Source of the DNA: Sphingorhabdus sp. 109
GTDB taxonomy: Bacteria > Pseudomonadota > Alphaproteobacteria > Sphingomonadales > Sphingomonadaceae
Length of the DNA: 64,000 nt
Assembly: GCF_902506555.1 (NCBI RefSeq)
Contig: NZ_LR732707.1
Coordinates: 62,001 to 126,000, forward strand
Direction: 5' to 3'
Under the pieces are notes generated by a model, which made no database searches, was not told the DNA's origin, and worked only from the letters and a program-made list of their open reading frames with translations. Positions 52,290 through 60,975 of the stretch are shown in pieces (position 1 is the first letter of the stretch; every line of letters starts with the position of its first letter). The translations under genes were made by a program, and so were the position numbers.

Positions 52290-52313
52290 GGTTTCCAACG
52301 TTGGCAAGGTCAA
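52290..52313 (-). promoter_or_regulatory. CueR-type dyad upstream of RND operon
   Basis: Read leftward: TTGACC (52313-52308) then CCTTGCCAACGTTGGAAACC, the MerR/CueR-type dyad found also before copA and copZ. The -10 at 19-base spacing is poor (CAAACC), so this may be a weak or decayed site. Confidence 0.55.
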
Positions 52314-52334
52314 GGCTTTTATGTCACCCAGATT

Positions 52335-52367
52335 CATATGAATATGTGTTCATATGTAATATGTCAA
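52335..52367 (-). promoter_or_regulatory. SmtB-type operator inside a sigma70 promoter, RND operon
   Basis: CATATGAA-N6-TTCATATG (52335-52356) is a perfect dyad of the ArsR/SmtB kind. Read leftward, TTGACA (52367-52362), 17 bases, then TATTCA (52344-52339) forms a promoter, so the dyad covers the spacer and -10. The same arrangement, with identical dyad, precedes the CDF gene (58523-58555). Confidence 0.75.
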
Positions 52368-52526
52368 CGATTGGCGGAGGATCGAGAGATTCGCACCCGC
52401 ATGGCGCGTCGATCCGAACCGCAAGCCAGTGGCTTGCAGCCGGATCAGCCGCCTCAAGTGTGCGGCGGTCGCCGTTCTAGTGGGGACGGCGTCGCATCAC
52501 GAAGCGGCGCCGAATAGCCAGTTCAT

Positions 52527-52979
52527 TCAGGGGCGATGTCGGAGGCGCCCTGTTCCAGCCGTAGCCGGGCTCGGCACTTCCTGCTCCCCGCTGGGTTCTT
52601 CCAGATCGGCAAGGATCGGGCAGTCAGGTCGATCATCGCCCGCGCAGCAGTCGACCAGCGTGCTGAGCGTCGCGGCCATCTGTTCCAGATTTTCGATCCG
52701 CTCCTGAAGCTGAGCGATATGCGCCTGGGCGATCCGCTTCACGTCGGCGCTCTGGCGGGACGTGTCCCGCCAGAGGCTCAGAAGGTCGTTGATCTCCGCG
52801 ACCGAGAAACCGAGATCGCGCGCCCGCCGGATGAACCGCAGCATGTGGACATCCGACGGCGAATAATCGCGGTAGCCGGAGTCCTTGCGATCGGCTTTCG
52901 GAATGAGGCCGGTCTGCTCGTAATAGCGGATCATCTTGGCGGAGACGCCCGATGCCTTGGATGCTTGCCCGATATTCAT
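52527..52979 (-). CDS. cueR: CueR-like copper-sensing MerR regulator
   Basis: A 150-residue MerR family regulator: winged HTH ([25 protein letters not shown] in part), dimer helix, and a metal loop C112-x7-C120 (CAGDDRPDC) as in E. coli CueR, with Ser77 also conserved. It senses Cu(I) and activates copA-type promoters with a long spacer. It overlaps the copA stop by four bases, so it is made from the copA promoter it would control. Confidence 0.92.
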   Translation of the reverse strand: MNIGQASKASGVSAKMIRYYEQTGLIPKADRKDSGYRDYSPSDVHMLRFIRRARDLGFSVAEINDLLSLWRDTSRQSADVKRIAQAHIAQLQERIENLEQMAATLSTLVDCCAGDDRPDCPILADLEEPSGEQEVPSPATAGTGRLRHRP

Positions 52980-55483
52980 GATGCTGCTCCTGCCTCAATC
53001 GTGCCTGACCGAAAACCGCGCAGGCGCAGCGAGTTGCCCAAGACAAAGATACTCGACATCGCCATAGCACCCGCCGCGAAGACCGGCGACAACAGGATGC
53101 CCAGGCTCGGATAGAGGACACCCGCCGCGACTGGGATCAGCGCCGTGTTGTATGCGAACGCCCAGAACAGGTTCTGGCGAATATTGCCGATCGTCGCGCG
53201 CGAGAGCGCAATGGCCGTCGCCACGCCGTTCAGATGGCCGGACATGAGCACGACGTCCGCCGCCTCGATCGCGATGTCCGTGCCGGTGCCGACCGCAAGG
53301 CCGACATCGGCCGCCGCCAAGGCGGGCGCGTCGTTGATGCCGTCGCCAACGAAGGCGACACGGCCATGATCCGCCTTGAGCCGGGCGATCGCGTCCACCT
53401 TGCCTTCAGGCAGGACTTCGGCCACCACTTCATCAATGCCGAGCTGGCGGGCGATGGCCTGCGCCGTCATGCGGTTGTCGCCAGTCAGCATCGCGACCTT
53501 GAGGCCAAGCGCGTGTAATGCGGCGATCGCGGCCGGGGTGGTTTCCTTGATCGGGTCGGCCACGGCGATGATTGCGGCGAGCTTGCCGTCGATCGCGGCG
53601 TAGAGCGGCGACTTGCCTTCCTGGCCCAGCCGCGCGGCCGTGTCGGCGAAGGCGGCGACGTCCAGCCCCAGTTCGCGCATGAAACGATCGGCGCCGATCT
53701 GGACCAACTCGCCGCCCGCCACGGCCTTTACCCCGAAGCCGGTGATCGATTCAAAGTCGCCAATCGCGGGCAGCGCGATGTCTTCCGCCTTCGCGGCGTC
53801 GACAATGGCGCGGGCAATCGGATGCTCCGACTTGTTCTCGACGGCGGCAACCAGACCCAGCACCGCCGCCCGGTCGAAGCCGTCCGTCACCTGAAGGTCG
53901 GTGAGCGCGGGGCGTCCCTCGGTCAGCGTGCCGGTCTTGTCGACCGCGACGACCCTGGCATCCTTCAGAAGCTGGAGGGCTTCACCCTTGCGGAACAATA
54001 TGCCCAGCTCCGCGCCGCGCCCTGTGCCGACCATGATCGCGGTCGGCGTCGCGAGGCCCATCGCGCAGGGGCAGGCGATGATGAGGACCGCCACGGCATT
54101 GACCAGCGCGAAGGTCAGCGCGGGCGACGGGCCGAACCACAGCCACGCCGCGAACGTCAGCGCCGCCACGGCGAACACGGCGGGAACGAACCACATCGTC
54201 ACCTTGTCGACCAGCGCCTGGATCGGCAACTTCGACCCCTGCGCCTGTTCGACCATACGAATGATCTGCGCGAGCATCGTCGCGCCGCCGACAGCGGTGG
54301 CGCGGAAGGCCAGCGCGCCTTGCTGGTTGACCGTGCCGCCGACCAGCGTGGCGCCCGCGACCTTGGCGACCGGGATCGGCTCGCCGGTAATCATCGACTC
54401 ATCGACATAGCTCTCGCCTTCGATCACTTCCCCGTCGACGGGGATGCGTTCGCCGGGGCGCGCTTCGATGATGTCGCCGGTGACGACTTCGTTGATGGAA
54501 ACCTCCACCACGGAGCCATCGCGGCGAACGCGGGCGGTTTTGGCCTGCAATCCCACGAGCCGCTTGATCGCTTCGGACGTGCGGCCCTTGGCGCGGGCTT
54601 CCAGATAGCGGCCGAGCAGGATCAGCGCGACGATGACGGCCGCCGCCTCATAATAGACGTTCACCGTGCCTGCGGGCAGCAGGCCGGGCGCGAAGGTCGC
54701 GACCAGCGAATAGGCATAGGCGGCCAGCGTGCCGACCGACACCAGCGAGTTCATGTCGGGTGCCAGCCGCGCCAGCGCGGGCAGACCCTTCTCGTAGAAA
54801 CGGATGCCGGGGAAGGCGAGGACCAGCGTCGTGAGGACGAACTGGATATACCAGCTTGTCTGGATGCCGATCGTGCGGTCGATCAGTGCATGGGCGCCGG
54901 GAATGACATGGCTGCCCATTTCGAGCAGGAACACCGGCAGCGCCAGTGCTGCGGCCATGAAGAAATCCTGCTTGAGATCGCGGCGCTCAGCATCCTTGCG
55001 TTCGGCCGTTTCTTCATCACCGGCGACGCTCGTTTCGATCGGGCGCGCGGTGTAGCCCGCGCCCGCGATTGCCGCGATCAGCGCCTGCACATCGGCCGTG
55101 CCGCGCACGCTCGCACGCTCGGTCGCCAGATTGACGGTCGCCTCAGTGACGCCGGGGACGGCTTTGAGCGCCCGTTCCACCCGCCCGACGCAGGAGGCGC
55201 AGGTCATCCCCTCCACCGCCAGCTCGATGCCGGTGGCAGATGGCACATTATAGCCGGCGTCTTCGACGGCCTTCACCAGCGCCTTCCGGTCAACGGAGTT
55301 GCTGGCCTGAATGTCGGCGCGCTCGGTCGTCAGATTGACGCTGACGGACTGCACGCCCTCGACCTTGCTCAGCGATCGTTCGATGCGCGCGACGCAAGAG
55401 GCGCAGGTCATGCCTTCAATGGGCAGGCTGATCGCCGAATCGGCGCGATCCGCCAAGTTTCCCTGGATTTCCGCGGCTCTCAT
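52976..55483 (-). CDS. copA: Copper-exporting P1B-type ATPase
   Basis: An 835-residue Cu(I) pump in the inner membrane. Two N-terminal metal-binding domains carry MTCASC at residues 25-30 and 93-98. The transport motif CPC appears in [13 protein letters not shown], and the phosphorylation site is DKTGT. ATG 55483 is chosen because it follows the promoter; the longer frame upstream is noncoding. A CueR box lies about 45-70 bases upstream. It forms an operon with cueR. Confidence 0.95.
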   Translation of the reverse strand: MRAAEIQGNLADRADSAISLPIEGMTCASCVARIERSLSKVEGVQSVSVNLTTERADIQASNSVDRKALVKAVEDAGYNVPSATGIELAVEGMTCASCVGRVERALKAVPGVTEATVNLATERASVRGTADVQALIAAIAGAGYTARPIETSVAGDEETAERKDAERRDLKQDFFMAAALALPVFLLEMGSHVIPGAHALIDRTIGIQTSWYIQFVLTTLVLAFPGIRFYEKGLPALARLAPDMNSLVSVGTLAAYAYSLVATFAPGLLPAGTVNVYYEAAAVIVALILLGRYLEARAKGRTSEAIKRLVGLQAKTARVRRDGSVVEVSINEVVTGDIIEARPGERIPVDGEVIEGESYVDESMITGEPIPVAKVAGATLVGGTVNQQGALAFRATAVGGATMLAQIIRMVEQAQGSKLPIQALVDKVTMWFVPAVFAVAALTFAAWLWFGPSPALTFALVNAVAVLIIACPCAMGLATPTAIMVGTGRGAELGILFRKGEALQLLKDARVVAVDKTGTLTEGRPALTDLQVTDGFDRAAVLGLVAAVENKSEHPIARAIVDAAKAEDIALPAIGDFESITGFGVKAVAGGELVQIGADRFMRELGLDVAAFADTAARLGQEGKSPLYAAIDGKLAAIIAVADPIKETTPAAIAALHALGLKVAMLTGDNRMTAQAIARQLGIDEVVAEVLPEGKVDAIARLKADHGRVAFVGDGINDAPALAAADVGLAVGTGTDIAIEAADVVLMSGHLNGVATAIALSRATIGNIRQNLFWAFAYNTALIPVAAGVLYPSLGILLSPVFAAGAMAMSSIFVLGNSLRLRGFRSGTIEAGAAS

Positions 55484-55520
55484 TGCTCGATACTCCACAC
55501 TTTTCGATTGAATTTGCATC

Positions 55521-55551
55521 AAGATGCAGGTTCCAATCGTGGGAAGGTCAA
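55521..55551 (-). promoter_or_regulatory. CueR box and promoter of copA
   Basis: Read leftward: TTGACC (55551-55546), a 19-base spacer holding the dyad CCTTCCCACGATTGGAACC, then CATCTT (55526-55521). The 19-base spacer is the mark of MerR-activated promoters. Confidence 0.75.
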
Positions 55552-55655
55552 GGCAAAATATATGCCGGCCAAATATGGCCAGCCTGCATCTGAAAACGCA
55601 TGGGTGAATGCGGGAGCCGCATTTTCCCTTTCCGACAGCAATCGCGAAAACGGCC

Positions 55656-55686
55656 TTGACCTTCCAACGATGGGAAAGGTTAGCTT
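55656..55686 (+). promoter_or_regulatory. CueR box and promoter of the CopZ-like gene
   Basis: TTGACC (55656-55661), a 19-base spacer with the dyad CCTTCCAACGATGGGAAAGG, then TAGCTT (55681-55686). It is divergent from the copA promoter and 34 bases before the start codon. Confidence 0.8.
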
Positions 55687-55719
55687 GTGATTCGTCGTTA
55701 GGAAAAATGGAGATTTTCA

Positions 55720-55923
55720 ATGCAATTCCACGTCGAAAACATGAGCTGCGGTTCGTGCGTCAAGCACATCACGCAAGCGATCGCCGCGATCGACCCCAAT
55801 GCAAAGGTCGACGTGAATATCGCGGACAAGAAAGTCACGGTCGATAGCGTCGCCAGCGCGCAGGACATCGAAGCGGCGCTCGCTGAAGACGGTTATCCCG
55901 CGCGCGTTATTGAACAGGTATAG
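55720..55923 (+). CDS. copZ: CopZ-like copper chaperone (HMA domain)
   Basis: A 67-residue single heavy-metal-associated domain with the copper ligand motif MSCGSC at residues 8-13. It would carry Cu(I) to CopA in the cytosol. It is under a CueR-type promoter divergent from copA, and it is followed 9 bases later by a DUF305 gene, so both are in one operon. Confidence 0.9.
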   Translation: MQFHVENMSCGSCVKHITQAIAAIDPNAKVDVNIADKKVTVDSVASAQDIEAALAEDGYPARVIEQV

Positions 55924-55932
55924 GAGACAGGC

Positions 55933-56337
55933 ATGAACAAGCTGACGCCTATCTTCATCGCGGGCGCGCTGTTGGCCGTCGGCGTTCTCGCATACACGCA
56001 ATCCGGCATCGGCCCGCAAACGACCAGCGTTGCGACGACACAAAGCGGACATGGCGGACACGCCAGCCCGGAACGCTCGGCCAATCCGGTCATTCGCGAT
56101 TACCAGATTGCCAATGACAAGATGCACGCCGACATGGGAATCGAGTTTACCGGCGACGCCGACGTCGATTTCATGCGCGGCATGATCCCGCACCACCAGG
56201 GCGCGATTGATATGGCGAGTGTCGTTCTCCAGCATGGGAAAGACCCGGAGGTTCGCAAGCTGGCCCAGGACGTCATCACCGCCCAGGAAGGCGAGATCGC
56301 GATGATGCAGAAATGGCTGGCCGATCGGGGCAAGTGA
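55933..56337 (+). CDS. DUF305 protein, exported
   Basis: A 134-residue protein with an N-terminal signal or anchor ([15 protein letters not shown]), a HGGH patch, and the DUF305 core [21 protein letters not shown]. Related CopM-type proteins bind copper in the periplasm, so a role in copper handling is likely here. It is second in the copZ operon and followed by a terminator. Confidence 0.88.
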   Translation: MNKLTPIFIAGALLAVGVLAYTQSGIGPQTTSVATTQSGHGGHASPERSANPVIRDYQIANDKMHADMGIEFTGDADVDFMRGMIPHHQGAIDMASVVLQHGKDPEVRKLAQDVITAQEGEIAMMQKWLADRGK

Positions 56338-56391
56338 TTGTCCCGATATAGCTGGCCGATCGATCCTCGCGCGCCAGCGCCACCAAGAACA

Positions 56392-56428
56392 GCCCCCTGA
56401 TGTCATGCACGACATCGGGGGCTTTTTT
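56392..56428 (+). terminator. Intrinsic terminator of copZ-DUF305 operon
   Basis: GCCCCCTGATGTC (56392-56404) pairs with GACATCGGGGGC (56411-56422), with one bulged T, and TTTTTT follows (56423-56428). It is 55 bases after the DUF305 stop. Confidence 0.9.
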
Positions 56429-56477
56429 GTTCTGACAGAGGAAACGGTCGAGCCGAATGCGGCGCGGCCAGCGGCGA

Positions 56478-56840
56478 TCAATCGTCGCCGTGGTCCTCTC
56501 CAATATGGCTCGCCATGTCGATGAGCATGGTGCTCACATGGGCATCGGCCACTTCATAGAATATCTGCTTGGCTTGCCGCTCGCTACGGACCAGGCGCGC
56601 GCCGCGCAGGAGGCGCAGATGATGGCTCACCAGCGTTTGAGACAGATCGAGGCTTTTGGCGATGTCCCCCACCGATCGCGGACTTTTCAGGCAATAGAGC
56701 AAGATACGCAGGCGGGAGGGGTCACCCAGCAAGCGGAACGTTTCGGCCAGGATCGTAACACCGTGGCTCGATAATCCCAACGAATGCTCGGGATTACCAT
56801 GATCGTCAGAGGTAGTGGGGTCGGACATTGGAACACTCAT
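56478..56840 (-). CDS. ArsR/SmtB-family metal regulator, zinc-sensor type
   Basis: A 120-residue winged-helix repressor: LLGDPSRLRILLYCL, then the recognition region SVGDIAKSLDLSQTLVSHHLRLL. The last helix has D-x-H-x10-H-x2-E (DAHVSTMLIDMASHIGE), the alpha5 zinc site of SmtB/CzrA; the alpha3 Cys motif of ArsR is missing. It is thus likely a Zn(II)-released repressor. ATG 56840 or 56828 are possible starts. Direct repeats TGAAGATAT and TGTAGATAT (56844-56868) upstream may bind it. Its most likely targets are the CATATGAA-N6-TTCATATG dyads. Confidence 0.88.
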   Translation of the reverse strand: MSVPMSDPTTSDDHGNPEHSLGLSSHGVTILAETFRLLGDPSRLRILLYCLKSPRSVGDIAKSLDLSQTLVSHHLRLLRGARLVRSERQAKQIFYEVADAHVSTMLIDMASHIGEDHGDD

Positions 56841-56962
56841 ACATGAAGATATGACGATGTGTAGATATATGGTCTTTTCTATCGCCACTCGGCGTCGAGG
56901 GCCGCCCCATTAAGCGCCTTCCCGAAGGGAACCGAACGGCCGCACAGAGGATTGCATAGGCG

Positions 56963-57460
56963 ATGTCACAGGCTGACCAATCCTATGGCGGCGGGCATGA
57001 CAAAGAGACTGCCCACGGCCGCCCCTATTTGATGTTCTGGATCAACATGATCCTTGGCCTTGCGGTCATGTATGCGGTCATGTTCACCATGATCGACGGC
57101 TGGCATGACTTCAGGAACAATCTGAACATGCTCTACATGGCGGTGACGATGTGGGCGCCGATGGGCATCTTCATGCTCGCCACCATGCCCGGCATGTTTC
57201 CCGACAGGAAAATGAATATCGCGCTCTACGTCCTGTTCGCCGTGCTGACCGCCGGGTCTTTTTGGGCGACCCGCGCGCAGGCGGCGATTGATGACCGTCA
57301 GTTCATCGCCTCGATGATCCCGCATCATTCGGGAGCCATCCTTATGTGCCGGGAGGCAAGGCTCAGCGATCCCGAACTGACCAATCTGTGCAACGCGATC
57401 CGCAAGGCGCAGCGCGAAGAAATCCAGCAGATGCAGAGCATCGCGGATCGGTTGCGCTGA
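56963..57460 (+). CDS. DUF305 membrane protein
   Basis: A 165-residue protein with three hydrophobic segments (about residues 24-45, 55-75, 83-100) followed by a DUF305-like end FIASMIPHHSGAILMCREARL. It may hold a metal at the outer face of the inner membrane; this is inferred from its neighbours. It is divergent from the ArsR-type regulator and convergent with the CDF gene. Confidence 0.85.
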   Translation: MSQADQSYGGGHDKETAHGRPYLMFWINMILGLAVMYAVMFTMIDGWHDFRNNLNMLYMAVTMWAPMGIFMLATMPGMFPDRKMNIALYVLFAVLTAGSFWATRAQAAIDDRQFIASMIPHHSGAILMCREARLSDPELTNLCNAIRKAQREEIQQMQSIADRLR

Positions 57461-57467
57461 CGGCCTG

Positions 57468-58493
57468 TCAGTGGGAGCAAGCCTTTCCTGACGCGCCGTG
57501 ACTGTGGCCGAAATGATCGTGGTCATGGTCATGCCCATTGTCCCGCTTGTTGCCGGGAGCCAGGCTGCACGTTTCGCCTTCCTCGTTCCAGTCGACCGCC
57601 ACGGTCGCGTGTTCGATCTCGAAATGGTTCTCCAGCTCGCGCTCGACGGCGCGCACAACGACGCGGGCCTCGGCGTCGCTTGTGGGGCGGACGTGCATCG
57701 TTGCCAGCGTGCGGCCTGACGTGATCGACCACACATGGATATGACCGACCGCAGCGACGCCCGGCACATGCTCCAGAAGATGACGCTCGATCTTCTCCGG
57801 CGCCGCGCCGTCGGGCGCACCTTCGAGCAGGATGTGAAGCGACTTGGCCGCCAACTTCCACGCGCTACGCAGGACCAGTAGGGAGACGACGACCGAGAGG
57901 ATGGGGTCGATCGGCGTCCAGCCCGTCAGATAGATCACGATCGCCGCGCCCACGGCCCCGACCGAACCGAGCAAGTCGCCCATGACGTGCAGCGCCGCGC
58001 CCTTGATGTTGACATGCTCGCTGTCGCCGCGCGTCAGAATCCAGAAGACGAGGATATTGACCAGCAGCCCCGCGACCGCGACGCCGAACATCGGCCCGGC
58101 AAGGATCGGCTGCGGCTCCTGAAAGCGTTCCCAGGCTTCATAGACGATCCAGCCCACGATCGCGAACAGGGTGACGGCGTTGACGAAACCGGCGACCACC
58201 TCGAAGCGCAGATAGCCGAAGGTGCGCTTGGAATCGGCCGCGCGCTGACCGAAGCGGAAGGCCGCATAGGCGAGTGCCAGCGCCGCTGCGTCGGTCATCA
58301 TATGCCCGGCATCTGCCAGCAGAGCGAGTGAGCCCGAGATCAGGCCGCCCACGACCTCGACCACCATGAAGGTGAAGATCAGGCCGAACGACAGCAGCAC
58401 CTTGCGCTCATTATCGCTGGTGATGGTCGGCGTGTGCGAATGATCGTGGTCGTGATCGTGGCCGTGACCATGATCGGCGTGCGAATGGGCCAT
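57468..58493 (-). CDS. CDF zinc/cation exporter (CzcD/ZitB-like)
   Basis: A 341-residue cation diffusion facilitator with a His-rich start (HSHADHGHGHDHDHDHSH), six hydrophobic helices, the zinc-site motif LLADAGHMMTDA, a cytosolic C-terminal domain (VPGVAAVGHIHVWSITSG) and a His-rich end. It would export Zn(II), and perhaps Cd or Co, in exchange for protons. Its promoter holds an ArsR/SmtB-type dyad, so derepression by zinc through the regulator at 56478 is likely. Confidence 0.93.
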   Translation of the reverse strand: MAHSHADHGHGHDHDHDHSHTPTITSDNERKVLLSFGLIFTFMVVEVVGGLISGSLALLADAGHMMTDAAALALAYAAFRFGQRAADSKRTFGYLRFEVVAGFVNAVTLFAIVGWIVYEAWERFQEPQPILAGPMFGVAVAGLLVNILVFWILTRGDSEHVNIKGAALHVMGDLLGSVGAVGAAIVIYLTGWTPIDPILSVVVSLLVLRSAWKLAAKSLHILLEGAPDGAAPEKIERHLLEHVPGVAAVGHIHVWSITSGRTLATMHVRPTSDAEARVVVRAVERELENHFEIEHATVAVDWNEEGETCSLAPGNKRDNGHDHDHDHFGHSHGASGKACSH

Positions 58494-58522
58494 TATAGAG
58501 CTTTCATACTATACTGAATGAA

Positions 58523-58555
58523 CATATGAATATGTGTTCATATGATAGATGTCAA
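58523..58555 (-). promoter_or_regulatory. SmtB-type operator inside the CDF promoter
   Basis: The dyad CATATGAA-N6-TTCATATG (58523-58544) is identical to the one upstream of the RND operon. Read leftward, TTGACA (58555-58550), 17 bases, then TATTCA (58532-58527). It is 30 bases before the CDF start. Confidence 0.8.
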
Positions 58556-58559
58556 TATA

Positions 58560-58981
58560 TTATGCAATGGGCCAGCGTGGATGCAGTTCGTCGATCACGA
58601 AAGCGTGGCGTGCGCGACCGCCCGGATGCCCTTCGAGAAGATGGGGATGATCGCGTGGCAGATCGTCATGCGTGTGCGCCAGCACCTCAACATCTGCCGC
58701 CGGCCAAATCCAGAAGGCGATCACTGTGCCGATCAGCGCCAGCGCGGCGGCTGCCCCGAAAGCTGTCCCCATGCCTTCAATTGCGCCGGCCTGTCCGGCG
58801 AGTGGATAGGCGATGAGCCAGCACACATGACTGAGCGCGAATTGCGCGGCGAACAAGGCGGGGCGATCTTCCTCCGCCGATGATCGACGCAGCAGCCGTC
58901 CGCCCGGCGCTGTTCGAATAGGCGATGCCCAGCGCCAGCCAGCCCACGAGGATGACGCCCCAATAGCCGGACGAAGCAGGC
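58560..58981 (-). pseudogene. MFS transporter, C-terminal remnant, frameshifted
   Basis: The reverse strand first reads GYWGVILVGWLALGIAYSN, then, in another frame, GRLLRRSSAEEDRPALFAAQ, FALSHVCWLIAYPLAG and a His-rich end up to RWP. Both pieces fit one MFS transporter family (His-rich C-terminus, often near metal genes), so the frame breaks at about 58905-58918. The N-terminal part, most of the gene, is missing: the similarity ends where the integrase gene stops. It would have ended just before the CDF promoter. Confidence 0.75.
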
Positions 58982-58982
58982 T

Positions 58983-60548
58983 CTATGCGGCGGCGCGATG
59001 CGAAGCTAACGCATCGACCAGCGCCCGGCCAACAGAGCTGATCGTCCACCATGCCAGCAAATCGCTGGGGCCAATATCAGCGATGGCGAAGCCCCGCCTG
59101 GCAAGCATAGCGAGGGCCGGATCGTTGGCCGAAGCCAGAAATCCCTTGTCCTCAGCGGACAACGCGGCAAGCTCGACCAACGCTTCCCATTCGGCATCAG
59201 GGAGTAAGCCATTGCTGGCTGGGGCCGCTTCCTTGATTGGTATGGGCTCGGCTGCCTTGCGACGCTTGCGGGGCGCAGGCTTGGTTTCACCGGCCAGTGC
59301 CGAGGCGATACGACGGCCTACGCGATTGGCGGCCTTCACCGATGGATCATGCTGAACATGGGCATAGATCATCGTGGAACGTAGATTTGCATGGCCGAGG
59401 ATTGCGCCGGTCAGCGCCAGCGCCTCGCCGTGCGAGGTGGCTGTGGCACCCACCGTATGACGCAGCGTATGCGGGGTGACGCCGGGCAGTTCGGCCTTCT
59501 TCACGATCTTCGGCCAGATGTTCTTGGTGCCTTGGAAATAGCTGTTGCCCTCATCGGCGGGAAACACATAGTCTGTGTCGTCCACTTTCTCGACGCTTTT
59601 GAGCAAGGTCGCCGCGGCGAGGCAGAGCGGACGGATCGACTTGCCGGTCTTGCTGTCGTCGAGGACGAGCAGACCATTATCCAGATCGACCTCATCCCAT
59701 TTCAGCTCCGCTATTTCATTGCGGCGGCAGCCGGTCAGCACCCACAACCGGGTGATGTTGAGCGCCTTGCTGTTGACGCCCTCCGCTTCCAATGCGTCAC
59801 AGGCCGCGCCCAAGCGTGCGACTTCCTCAAGCGTAAGGAAGCGTGTGCGCTTGTTGTCGGACTTGTTCACCACGGCCTTCTCGCAGGGGTTGGCTGCGAC
59901 GATCTCGTGCCGCTTGGCGAAGCTGAATACGGCCGACAGATCGCGGAACACCTTGCGCGCCGCACCAGCGCCACCCTTGACGATGATCCGCGTGCGCGGC
60001 CCCGTCTTCTCATTCTTCGCCGTCTTGCCAGCTTCGACATCGCGGAAGAACCGCTCGATGTCGGCCGCGCCGATCTCCGTCACGCGCTTCCGGCCGAGCA
60101 GCGGCACGACATGATGGCGCAGCCGGGCGATGGTGTATTTCTTGGTCAACGACTTCATCGGCTGACCCTGGCGCTTGCCGCGCTGGATGAAGCAACCCTC
60201 GGCTTCATACAGGTCGATCAGCGCACTAATCCGCATTTCCTTACGCTTGGCATTACGCTCCGAAACGGGGTCTTTGCCCATCAGCGCGGAAGCCACGATC
60301 TCCTTCGCGCGCTTACGCGCCAGCTCGACGGTAAGCGGGCCGAATTGCCCAATCGTGAAGAAGCGTTGCGGCGCACTCCGGCCGCCGCCTTCGGCGAGAT
60401 ACTTGACCACAAAGGTTTTGACCCCGCTCACTCCGATGCGAATACCAAAGCCCTTGGTATCGCTATCCCACAGCACATAACGCTTTGCGCCTGGCTCAGC
60501 GGCGTCCACCACCGTTTTTGTGAGCTTTATTTCAGACTGCTTTGCCAT
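58983..60548 (-). CDS. int: Tyrosine-type ICE integrase
   Basis: A 521-residue recombinase that inserts the ICE into tRNA-Gly. It has an N-terminal arm-binding-like domain (DUF4102 type: SDTKGFGIRIGVSGVKTFVV in part) and the catalytic domain with R275 (TGCRRNEI), H360-x-x-R363 (HTLRH), H386 (LGH) and Y395 (MIYAH). About 120 residues follow the tyrosine, longer than usual. ATG 60548 lies about 180 bases inside attR and is transcribed away from it; arm-type repeats sit between. Confidence 0.95.
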   Translation of the reverse strand: MAKQSEIKLTKTVVDAAEPGAKRYVLWDSDTKGFGIRIGVSGVKTFVVKYLAEGGGRSAPQRFFTIGQFGPLTVELARKRAKEIVASALMGKDPVSERNAKRKEMRISALIDLYEAEGCFIQRGKRQGQPMKSLTKKYTIARLRHHVVPLLGRKRVTEIGAADIERFFRDVEAGKTAKNEKTGPRTRIIVKGGAGAARKVFRDLSAVFSFAKRHEIVAANPCEKAVVNKSDNKRTRFLTLEEVARLGAACDALEAEGVNSKALNITRLWVLTGCRRNEIAELKWDEVDLDNGLLVLDDSKTGKSIRPLCLAAATLLKSVEKVDDTDYVFPADEGNSYFQGTKNIWPKIVKKAELPGVTPHTLRHTVGATATSHGEALALTGAILGHANLRSTMIYAHVQHDPSVKAANRVGRRIASALAGETKPAPRKRRKAAEPIPIKEAAPASNGLLPDAEWEALVELAALSAEDKGFLASANDPALAMLARRGFAIADIGPSDLLAWWTISSVGRALVDALASHRAAA

Positions 60549-60585
60549 TTTTCTGTGTCTTTCTGCGGGCCTTTGCCATTTATCA

Positions 60586-60605
60586 GGCTACAACCGGGCT
60601 ACAAC
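60586..60605 (+). repeat. Right-end tandem repeat, candidate integrase arm sites
   Basis: GGCTACAACCGGGCTACAAC, identical to 14656-14675 and in the same orientation. It lies just upstream of int, 38 bases from its start, so integrase binding here could also repress int. Confidence 0.7.
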
Positions 60606-60730
60606 GCCAAAGTGGAAAAGCGGGCTTCCTCTCGGCCCTGTATAGCGTAGAAAGATAAGAAAAGAAACGTAAAATCATACCGTTAATCGTAGAATAGCGC
60701 GGGGTGGCGTATCTTGGAATAGTGCCTATG

Positions 60731-60780
60731 CAACTTTGCCAAGGTTGGGGTCGAGAGTTCGAATCTCTTCGCCCGCTCCA
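60731..60780 (+). repeat. attR: displaced 3' half of tRNA-Gly
   Basis: A 50-base copy of the 3' part of tRNA-Gly, from the anticodon stem to CCA, with three differences from the intact gene. It lacks the acceptor 5' strand and D-arm, so it is not a functional tRNA. It runs directly into TTTTTT (60781-60786), the likely original terminator of the host tRNA gene. An inverted repeat CAAATATGC-ACC-GCATATTTG follows at 60798-60818. Confidence 0.92.
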
Positions 60781-60975
60781 TTTTTTCGGATTAAAAACAA
60801 ATATGCACCGCATATTTGCCAGAAAAACTCGGACCGTCAGGGCGCGTGCCCCCAATATCTCTTGGCACCATAATCCCGTAAATTTGTCATTCGGGAATCG
60901 CCCGAAGCGCGGTCAGGTCGAGACTTTCTGCTATTGAGAAATGGTGCGCGCGTCAGTCACGCGGTGCTGCGGGCA

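Larger units (their letters stand above)
14545..60755. mobile_element. Integrative and conjugative element, Tn4371-like, in tRNA-Gly
   Basis: The element spans from the identical 20-bp core in tRNA-Gly (14545-14564) to the same core at 60736-60755, about 46.2 kb. It encodes a tyrosine integrase at the right end, a replication protein with iterons, a relaxase, coupling protein, a complete trbB-to-trbI mating set and an LysR regulator, so it is likely capable of self-transfer. The cargo is an HNH/KAP module and orphan genes at the left, and an efflux/copper/zinc island at the right. The gene order matches the Tn4371 family as I know it; no ParA gene is seen. Confidence 0.93.

Noticed and set aside
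60731-60780. Second tRNA-Gly gene
   Set aside because: Only the 3' half is present; the acceptor 5' strand and D-arm are missing, so it is attR rather than a tRNA gene.
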